Below, piece by piece: positions 56,011 to 64,000 of a DNA stretch of 64,000 nt. Every line of letters begins with the position of its first letter. Positions within the stretch are counted from its first letter, which is position 1. The stretch is from Blumeriella jaapii (lineage: Eukaryota; Ascomycota; Leotiomycetes; Helotiales; Drepanopezizaceae): contig VWND01000010.1 in assembly GCA_009599575.1 (NCBI GenBank), positions 888,501-952,500 on the forward strand. Direction: 5' to 3'. The position numbers and the translations under genes were made by a program. A model generated the notes under the pieces. The model was given only the letters and a program-made list of their open reading frames with translations, was not told where the DNA came from and did not search any database.

Positions 56011-57454
56011 TATGCCTCCATATCTATCAGCCTCTGTACACTGTACAGACTTGCGTCACTCAGAGATGACCTTTTATTAATTAACTCAACAATACAAGGC
56101 TTCGGCTTCCTTTGCTTCTGTAGCTACCTCAGGCCTCCAAGAGTGGACTTTTTCTCAGTATACATACAACCTCTCGTCCTGACCTCGTCACCCGGATTAA
56201 TTTGCCAATTATGTCGCACTGGCCGGATTTCCTCTCATTTCATTAAAAAAACCTAAGAGAGGAAAAGATTGCGCAATCCTAGGTTCACAATAACAGCCAC
56301 CGGTTGCTTTGTGCGCTTGCAGCCGCCTTTGTGCGAATTCCATGTCTGCTTTCTGTTGTTTGATACGGACGACTTGAATGTACCTAGTAGTTACATGCTC
56401 ATTTGGAATGGAAGAAAAAACATACCAGCGCAAAAAAAGATTACCACGGCCTCCTTGCTAACAACACAGGGAGCAAGCGGCAGCCAAAACCTTGTGTATT
56501 CCACCTCCAAAGGACGAGGACATTTCTGTTTTGACGTGGCGCCGAGACTTCCTGGAGAGGAGAAATTTTAGCAGGAGCTCTTTACAGTTGGGAAAGACTC
56601 GGGACTGTTGTGTATATCGTTCAGACAAGTTGTTTGCCAATGCCGCATCTCACACTCGACCGCTACCCATGCATGATATGCAGGAGGGCTGAATCGTATT
56701 ACCAGAGTTGTGTTATCATCATTTGAAATTGCAGCAATGTGAAGACCAAGCTACGTACAACTAAGAGCTTGACATCGCTTTCCGAGGCTAAGCTCACCTG
56801 TCTATTGGTCCCGTGTTCCCTTAGTCTGCGAGCATGTTGCCATCTTGAGGTCATCATAGATTCATGGGAGCACGCGCATCCTACAAGTAGGACGGGGCCC
56901 TCCCCACGATGGTTTTAAAGTGGTAGTAAATCGATCTTGACCACGCATCGGAGTCGCCAGCTGAGTGTGGAATTGATCGAGCTGGCGAAGATTTGAGTTG
57001 GAGGTCTTGCTGTTGAAGAAGGAAAAAAACGATGTGCGGTCTCGGGCGCTTCTGAATTTTATTCGAGACGCTGGCGCTACCGCGCCACGTTAAGCCCCAT
57101 CCGTCTAGCCTCTTGCTTGACGCCCCGCTGCCTTACACGATTTCTCGTTCCTCCTTGGTACAGATATACTGAGTACTATCAACAACTACCGGTACCGCCA
57201 CCTCAAGCTTGACTACTTTTGATACCGATTAAATCCAGCATAACACCACCCGAATTCCCATCGCCAAGGTCAATCGAATTTTCAGCTTCCGTCCCAAGCT
57301 CTTTCTACCGCCGCCGACCCCTCAAAACCAGCTCAGTGACTACTTAAAACACAGCTCTCGAAAACCGCCGTGTCTCAGGAGCTCTGTTGGACGACGAAGC
57401 TTGACGCTTCTGCAATTCAGCCCCGTTCCCAGGATTCCCCTCTCTTTCTTCTCT
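56011..57454. other. Intergenic, eIF4E upstream region
   Basis: About 1.4 kb. The final 300 bp before 57455 have CCACC- and TACCG-rich leader-like sequence. No gene recognised. Confidence 0.45.
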
Positions 57455-58597
57455 ATGGATCTCTGGACTCGACGCTCCAAGCGAGTCTCCTCCGTCTCCC
57501 TTGCCACGAGCGCAAAGCTAATCATTTTTCCAGCAACGGCAAGCTCTCCCTATCCACAGCGGCTTCCTCCACGAACGGGACCCGTCCTTCCAATGATTCG
57601 AAACCGAGCTTCACGGGCTCCATAGGCAGAAGAGCAGGGGAAACAACTTCCCACAGCGCCAAGAGCCCCTTCAACGCCATGTCCCCCCCTACATCCTCCC
57701 TTACCTCTCCAACTGCTGGTGCCGCTGGCGCATTTGGTCTTGGAACCGGTGCATTTTCCAAATTCAATACCAATCCCAAGACTCCGAAGACAACGACCAG
57801 CTTGGACTACATCAGCGCGATTGGCGCAAAGACTCCCACGGCCGAAAAGCAGCTCAAGGATTTGGGCTCGAAGCCTTCGAAGACCTCCCATTTGGGGTCT
57901 AAGACCCTCACACCTCCTCCTGCGCATATGTTAAGACATAGCTGGGCGCTCTGGTTCCGCCCGCCAATATCTAAGTCGAACGGATTTGTGGATTACGAGA
58001 AAACCCTGCATCCTGTAGCGCAGTTCGATTCCATGGAGGATTTCTTCACTGTGTATAGCCATTTGAAGCGCCCGTCTACTCTACCTCTTGTTTCGGACTA
58101 CCACATATTCAAGAAAGGAATCAGACCAGTGTGGGAGGATGAAGAGAACAAGAAGGGTGGGAAGTGGATCGTGAGACTGAAGAAGGGCGTTGCTGATAGA
58201 TACTGGGAGGACCTGCTCTTTGCAATGATCGGTGATCAATTTGCAGAAGCCAGCGAGGAAGTTTGTGGAGCTGTTTTGAGTGTAAGAAACGGGGAGGACA
58301 TTCTGAGCATCTGGGCCCGTAATGATGGCGGGAGAGTCCTGCGAATCAGGTGCGTTACCCAACCTCTCTATAGCCCCAAAAGACATACTCACCATCTGCA
58401 GGGAGACGATGAAGCGCGTTCTTAACTTCCCACCTGACACGAAAGTCGAGTGGAAAAGCCATGATTCCAGCATTCAGCAGCGGACCGCGATCGACGACGC
58501 CCGAAAGGAGAAGTCCCAACACAGCAACCACAACACACCCGCCCGCAACGGAAACAAGGACGTGGACGGCACTCCTTTCTCAGCAGAGAAGAAGTAA
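57455..58597 (+). CDS. eIF4E-family cap-binding protein (4EHP-like)
   Basis: Three exons: 57455-57480, 57534-58349, 58402-58597. Joined length is 1038 nt, 345 residues. The start MDLWTRRS matches the usual beginning of fungal eIF4E-2-type proteins. Intron 1 (53 bp) would begin GCGAGT rather than GT and ends TTTTTCCAG after a GCTAATC branch point; intron 2 (52 bp) is GT-AG. A Ser/Pro-rich N-terminal part (about 10-150) precedes the fold: HSWALWFRPP, FDSMEDFFTVYSHLKRP, GIRPVWEDEENKKGGKWIV (the Trp-Glu cap pair), RYWEDLLFAMIGDQF and CGAVLSVRNGEDILSIWAR. The C-terminal extension is unusual but fungal. Family role: binding mRNA caps, perhaps in repression. The alternative start at 57370 keeps one frame and avoids the GC donor, but has poor similarity. 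Confidence 0.82.
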
Positions 58598-60000
58598 TTC
58601 TGCTTCCGACCTGAGCTTTGCATATCAGCACATCTAGAGCGACAACACAATTTTTTTGAATTTTGACGAGTTCCTTCTATGTACACTACTGGGCTGCATT
58701 GATTGGGAAAAGCGATACGAATTGACATGGGCCGAATGAAACTTCTTCTCGGGGCTCACTTGGATGAGCGAGTCCTTTTGCTGTACTACCATTGGATGAG
58801 AGAAAGAAAAGTGTGCGGGCGCTCCTCTACGTCTATGTCCTTTTGTTCACGTGCTGCTTGGCTAGGGCGATGGATGTGTGGGTTGAATCCTATTCCACAA
58901 CTTTTGCACATTGAATTCATTACATTTGTTCCCGAGCTTTTGGCATTGGTTGCAATTCAATGGTCCTTTTTAAAGCAACTTCAGTCCCAAGCAACCAACA
59001 CTTGTAACACAAACCCGTGTTGCATGCTCACGATCTATCCGTTTCCAATATACAAGTCCAAGTCTTGTCATAACTATAAGTGCTTATTCGTCAAACTAGA
59101 GGTGGACAGAACACCCTTGGGAAGCCGAGAATAACGAGCTGTCGAAAGAGCATTCGGGTGGGATGGCCTCTTTCCCGAATCCAGCGAAAGTTCTTCGAGA
59201 ACAGGGGCACCGCCCAATAGATTTCGAAGAGTCCCTCCGCATTTAACGTCCCCGGTTTGAACAAGACGAAAGCAAGAAAAGAGCAAGCGTGGTTTTGTAG
59301 GTTGCTTGCTGTAGCGTTACCGCCTGGAACTTTCAATCGCTTTCCTTGTCAGCTAGTTGAATGCAAACAATATCGAGGTTGTTATTCAAGTTCAAGTCTC
59401 TTGGGATGAAAAGGTAAGCTCTCTCTTAAACAGCTCTCATGCTTATAGTCTAGCCTGAGTTATCGCGTTTCGAAACACGAAACAGATAGCAAGCAGCAAC
59501 TGAGAAGAGCGGCCTTTGTTTGACCAGCATTCGCCGTTTCGTTTGATATTGGATATGTGGTAAGGAGGAACACTTCTGGATTTGGTGCTCGAACCCGAAC
59601 CCGAGAACGGGAAGATTTTGCTCCATGCTACAAACGGCACATGTTTGACGTTTGACGGTGCCAGCTCCATCTTCTGCTTTCTGTTATTGGTCGAAACTTC
59701 GAGCGCCGACGCTGATCTCAGTATCTTTCATCCGAGCCACATTTTAGGCTGGGTTGGAAAATACACCAGCGAGACCAGGACCCGCGAAGATCAAGCGCTA
59801 GGTAGGGCAGAATATCACTGGTCTTTTCTCTGACCGGACATTTGTCATTGTCTCGAAATACGCCGCAAGTGCGTTGACGTCAGGCCGGCGGCAACAAAAC
59901 AGCTGTAGCTCGACAGGACTGCAGAATATATGATTGCCGATCGCCAGTCGTCCTTAATGTCTTCAATCCTAGCATTCCTCTGTATCTTCAACTTCCGAAA
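58598..60000. other. Intergenic region
   Basis: About 1.4 kb between eIF4E-like and RTA1-like genes. Short ORFs only; a CACGTG is at about 58848. No RNA gene recognised. Confidence 0.5.
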
Positions 60001-60994
60001 ATGTCGTTTAGAAACTGCATTAGTGTGACACCGCAATGTCCTGTCGAAGATACGACCTACGGCTACTACCCCAATCTTGCTGGCAACATCGTCCTCTGCG
60101 TTGTATTTGGACTTTGCACGATCATCCAGCTTGGATTCAGCATCAAAGGACGCACCTGGACATGGCTCATCGGGCTTCTCGTCGGCTGTGGCCTCGAGTT
60201 CGCCGGCTACATCGGACGGATCTTGATGAATTCGAATCCTTGGGACGATAACGCCTTTCGCCTTCAAATCGTCGCCCTCATTCTCGGGCCCTCGTTCATC
60301 GCAGGCGGTATCGACCTGACACTGAAGCACCTTGTTATTTACTTCGGGCCACAGTACAGTCTCATCAGACCTGCATTGTATACGTGGGTGTTTATCGGGA
60401 TCGATGCTTTATCCATCCTCATGCAAGCCGCGGGAGGCGGTATCGCTGCCTCTGCAGACGAGGATAATGCGAAATTGCTCAAGGCCGGGAACAACTTGAT
60501 TCTTGCTGGTATCGCTTTGCAGGTGGCTCAGCTCGTAGCCTTTGGGGTTGTGAGCTTGTACTACGCTTTCAATGTTCGTCGACACCGGAAGTCAGGCGAT
60601 GTCGACGTTCCAACACCGGCGAAACTTGAGTTTTTCATGTCCATGATAGCAGTAGCCTATATCTTCATTCTGATAAGATGCATCTATCGGTACGTCGGTT
60701 TGTAGTACTGTAGCTTTTGGGCCGAACTGACATGGCACACAGACTTCCCGAGATGGCAGGTGGCTGGGGAAGTGATCTACAGCGTGACGAACCCTTGTTT
60801 CTTGGGCTGGATGGAGCGTAAGTAGCGAGGGATCTCCGTCTTCGTTAGATGATCGCAAACTGACGAATCGAAGTGCCGTGGCTATTGCTTCCATTGCGCT
60901 CACGGCCGCACACCCGGCGATTTTCTTTCCTGTGATGGGGAACGGCAGGAAGCTTAAACCCACTCCGGACTCAGAAAGAAGTGCAGAGAAGTAG
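60001..60994 (+). CDS. RTA1-like protein, seven-helix lipid-translocating exporter family
   Basis: Three exons: 60001-60689, 60743-60817, 60874-60994. Introns are 53 and 56 bp. Joined length is 885 nt, 294 residues. Seven hydrophobic segments are visible, beginning at NLAGNIVLCVVFGLCTIIQL, with the RTA1 family pattern GLEFAGYIGRILMNSNPWDD, YFGPQYSLIRPALYTWVFIG, IDALSILMQAAGGGIAASAD and AGNNLILAGIALQVAQL. Exon 2 supplies LPEMAGGWGSDLQRDEPLFL, the conserved loop before the last helix. Fungal RTA1/RSB1 proteins sit in the plasma membrane or ER and respond to lipid or azole stress. The acceptor of intron 2 (GAATCGAAG) is weak but keeps the frame. Confidence 0.9.
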
Positions 60995-61717
60995 AGATGA
61001 AACTGAAAGCCTATTGGCGTTACGAACCCATTGGACGAGAATGGCGTTTATTGGGTATGCAGACAATGTATGATAAGTCACGAAGTTATGAAAGCAAGCG
61101 AATCCCTACACCATACTCTGAGTGAATACTGGGCTCTTGGGACTCGAGTCCGCGCTTAGGACTAAGAGCGAAAAAGATGCCAGACTCATCTTTTTCATAG
61201 TGGTTAGTTAGTTAGCAAGTGAAGCCAAGGCCTAATTGCCGGGACATTGGATGTTATTGAAAGGTGGGCTGTAAGTCAACAATCGCATAGTCACTGTGTC
61301 TGTGCAAGCCTATTTGGTCAGAGCAAAAACGAATATATCTACCTACTGTAGAAGCCCCCTCGAGTTAGCCCAATTGTTACCAGTGAGCACTTATGGGCAT
61401 GTTTGTCTCCCTATACTCAGGCTCCGAAGAAGTTTCTTTCCATTTACTATCTTGCTGGACCAAGCAGAACATTCCTTTCCAGGAAACGAACATGGGCAGC
61501 CCACTATTACCCCCAATCCCCCAATCCCCCTGGCTCCCAAAAGCTTCAGGTCTAAAGAAAGTGCCCCTCACTCAGATGCTATCAAACTTGTGAGCAGAGA
61601 ATTGTACTGAAACATGACCGACGGAGCCGAGCCGACGTTTTCCCACTACATAATTAAAATTTTCGGTAATTCGCACGAGCAAAAAAAAAAGCAACAAAAA
61701 ATTGCAGTTTCACAAAA
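60995..61717. other. Intergenic region before tRNA gene
   Basis: About 720 bp; a poly-A run near 61681. Nothing coding is supported. Confidence 0.45.
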
Positions 61718-61826
61718 TGATGACGATGGGATTCGAACCCATGCTCTTTCGAACTAGTATTTTGATGTAGAAGTTTTTAGCTTCTTAGTCCTGAAACTAG
61801 CGCCATAACCGCTCGGCCACGTCACC
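61718..61826 (-). tRNA. tRNA-Leu(CAG) with a 30-nt intron
   Basis: Read on the minus strand from 61826. Acceptor arm GGTGACG pairs with CGTCATC (one G-U), and A73 is the leucine discriminator. D arm GCC...GGC; anticodon stem CTAGT/ACTAG; loop TTCAGG with anticodon CAG at 34-36. The intron lies at the canonical place, between 37 and 38 (61789-61760). A long variable arm TTCGAAAGAGC makes it class II. T arm ATGGG TTCGAAT CCCAT. Internal A box (TGGCCGAGCGG) and B box (GGTTCGAATCC) are present. TTTT follows the 3' end on the minus strand as a Pol III terminator. Confidence 0.92.
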
Positions 61827-62546
61827 TTATGTGTTTGTTGATGGATTTCATTTTGGTAGTTAGTATTCTGTAGGAAAAAAAAGTTTCGGGCCAACAGGCC
61901 CGTTGTGGATCCACAAGCGAGAATTCTGATAACGGCAAACAATCGGCACGGGCATGTGCGTCGCCGGCTCTTCGCTCATTAAAGATTACAGATAATGGTT
62001 TGCTGCAAATTTACTTTTTGGTGGCTACTCCGAATCAACTATTCGAGCTCTAGGTACCTTCTTACGACTCGAAAATAGGTAGAAATCATCGCCGGGTCAG
62101 GGCCGGTAGCTACAACAATTGGTCCTGTGCGAGGCAGTGTGGCGCAACGACTATCAAGAACAACTGGATTACGGCGAGTCGTGGAGTGAGGTACGGGGCA
62201 AAGCTTGGGCGAGGAGATGGCTTGAGGGGGTAGGTTTTCTCTCTCTCCAAAGACTAGCAAACTTGATGATATCGCGCGGCCTGGTATTTGGACCTGATAT
62301 CTTTGAAGTGTTTGGTTGTCTCTCTAACTCTCCATTCTGCTTTCCTTGGAAAGTCTTTGCACGTGACTCGATGCGAAGCAGGAGAATTCCCCGCGCTTTG
62401 GCAATCCCTCGGTCTCGGCCGGCTTGCGATGGTATCGGGTCTCTGTACCTGTGGTAATCAAGCAAAAACCACCGCTATGGTTCCATTTGTTCAGATTCGC
62501 GTCTGGTGTTCACTTGTCCTAGATCCGCCCCCTTGACTTTATCAAC
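61827..62546. other. Intergenic, AMACR-like gene promoter
   Basis: About 720 bp between the tRNA 5' side and the CoA-transferase gene. A CACGTG occurs at about 62360. Nothing else recognised. Confidence 0.45.
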
Positions 62547-63824
62547 ATGGTCGGACAACCTCCCTTGACTGGCATACGTGTGCTAGAATTCGCAGGACTG
62601 GCTCCTGGTATGATCGGTCCAACTCCTTCACACCCATTTCCGTGCTGATACAACATATCAGGGCCATTTGCAGGTCTTTTGCTCGCAGACAATGGAGCCT
62701 CGGTCCTGAGACTAGACCGAGCAATTCCAAACCTGACGCATTCAGACGCCCGCGAGGCTCCCCCACCTACGGCAGACTCCCTGACTCGGCATAAGTCCTC
62801 AGTCGCAGTAGATCTCAAGTCCGCAACTGGAATTGACTTCGTGAAATCCCTCATCCCGCACACAGACGTTGTAATCGATCCGTTCCGGCCTGGAGTCCTG
62901 GAGAAACTGGGTCTAGGACCGGATGTCTTGCTGAGCATTAACCCCAAGACAATAGTCGGGCGTATGACGGGATTCCGAAGAGATGGCAGATACAAAGACA
63001 TGGCAGGGCACGACATCAACTACATCGCGGTATCTGGAGCTTTGGCTATGCTTGGGAGGAAGGGCGAGAAACCATTGGCTCCTGCAAACATTCTTGGGGA
63101 CTTCGCCGGGGGCGGAGCTACTCTATTTCAAGGAATCTTGCTGGCGCTGCTAGCGCGGGAGAAAAATGGACAGGGACAGGTTGTGGAAGCGAATATGGTT
63201 GACGGAGCTTCGTACCTCGCGACGTTCCCTCGCCAGCTGCTGAAAGCACCCATGTGGGATAGACCCCGAGGCGAGAACATGCTGGATAGCGGTTCCCCAT
63301 GGTACGACACGTACGAAACGAAAGATGGCAAATACATGTCCGTCGGAGCTCTAGAACCCCATTTCTTCTCAGCTCTTCTCAAGGGGCTGGGTTTGGGTGG
63401 AAAAGGCATCGAGAAAACGAGACTGGATCGACAGACCTGGCCGGAGCTCAAAGCTACCTTCGACAGGATATTTAAGGAGAAGACGAGGACAGAATGGGAG
63501 AACATCTTCGATAAAACAGATGCGTGCTGCACGCCAGTCCTCGAGTATTGGGAGCTTGAAACAGACCGGAGCCGAGAAGGCGACCAGAGACCGGCAGTCA
63601 CGCTTCGCGAGACACCCAGCTTGGCCATCTCAAAAGGCCCAGCCTCAAGAGATCCATCTACAGGACAAGGTCCCGGAGTCGAGGGAGAATCTTATACAGG
63701 CACAGCACTATACCCCGGACAAGGTGGAGAAGAGACTCTAAATCAATGGCTAGGCTGGAAACGTGGCAAGGATTTCGAGGTAGAGAACGGAGGGCTGGTG
63801 AAAAAACCGTCGTCCAAATTATGA
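62547..63824 (+). CDS. Family III CoA transferase / alpha-methylacyl-CoA racemase-like
   Basis: Two exons, 62547-62607 and 62662-63824, with a 54-bp intron (GTATGA...TATCAG). Joined length is 1224 nt, 407 residues. The start [20 protein letters not shown] is the standard CaiB/BaiF N-terminus. [18 protein letters not shown] and [16 protein letters not shown] follow. The racemase residues are present: His in [15 protein letters not shown] and Asp in [11 protein letters not shown], matching the His/Asp pair of alpha-methylacyl-CoA racemases. It probably acts on 2-methyl-branched acyl-CoA in peroxisomes or mitochondria; the C-terminal SKL-like end KPSSKL is a good peroxisomal targeting signal type 1, which favours peroxisomes. 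Confidence 0.92.
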
Positions 63825-64000
63825 TTGTTGGCAATTACTACTAGCCACTACCATCCGTCTCATCCCATCTTGCTTCTAAGAAACGCCGAATCCAGTCTGC
63901 CTTCAGCAAGAAGAGCCAAGCGAGTGTTGGCGGTTGTTTGCCCATACGCCAAATGAATTCCTTATGTTCTCTTTGCCCTTCAAAGCAAGATCTCCGCCTT

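Overview
The window is nuclear DNA from a filamentous ascomycete (Pezizomycotina). Evidence: spliceosomal introns of about 47-202 bp with CTRAY-type branch points and GT...AG borders, nuclear genes for mitochondrial proteins, and fungal families (RTA1-like, LCL2, fungal ELO, HDA2/3-type deacetylase subunit, Pezizomycotina-style Ulp2). The class cannot be fixed from sequence alone. No transposon, CRISPR array or virus-like gene was seen. Gene models were built by hand: splice sites were chosen so that frames join and total coding length is a multiple of three. Two genes fail that test by exactly one base.

Layout. 1-9.6 kb is dense: the 3' end of a prolyl-4-hydroxylase-like gene, a divergent pair of mitochondrial ribosomal protein genes (bL27m and uL1m), COG2, LCL2 divergent from cytosolic glutamyl-tRNA synthetase, and an MFS transporter. 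9.6-14.1 kb is gene-poor and repeat-rich: a TGCTC pentamer tract, a GAAA-type purine tract, one Cys-rich orphan ORF, a decayed 38-bp minisatellite, a G-run tract, a GTAC-dense stretch and a CT-rich leader ahead of glycogen synthase (14.1-16.6 kb). 17.6-23.2 kb is a seven-exon SUMO-protease (Ulp2-type) gene, followed by COX6. 25-37 kb is sparse: a disordered orphan protein, an ELO fatty-acid elongase and long intergenic stretches. 37.6-64 kb holds a disordered orphan, ribosomal protein L4, a chromodomain/HDA2-3 histone-deacetylase subunit, an NAD(P)H reductase of the extended SDR type, a very large POT1/Cdc13-type telomere-binding protein, a flavin monooxygenase, an eIF4E-family protein, an RTA1-like membrane protein, an intron-containing tRNA-Leu(CAG) and an AMACR-type CoA transferase/racemase.

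How the genes relate. Most are unlinked housekeeping genes. Four encode mitochondrial or translation parts near divergent promoters. Three very large chromatin-linked proteins (Ulp2-like, HDA2/3-like, POT1/Cdc13-like) lie within 36 kb. The telomere-type protein carries two strong SUMO-interaction motifs and two KEN boxes, so a SUMO and cell-cycle link is a testable idea, but physical clustering is not evidence of shared function.

Main cautions. ELO and RPL4 each carry an apparent one-base deletion in a short homopolymer, which most simply means uncorrected indels in the assembly. Starts of the Ulp2-like and eIF4E genes are the least certain models. Nothing here is a clear new multi-gene system; the best candidate for new biology is the 1,612-residue telomere-type protein.
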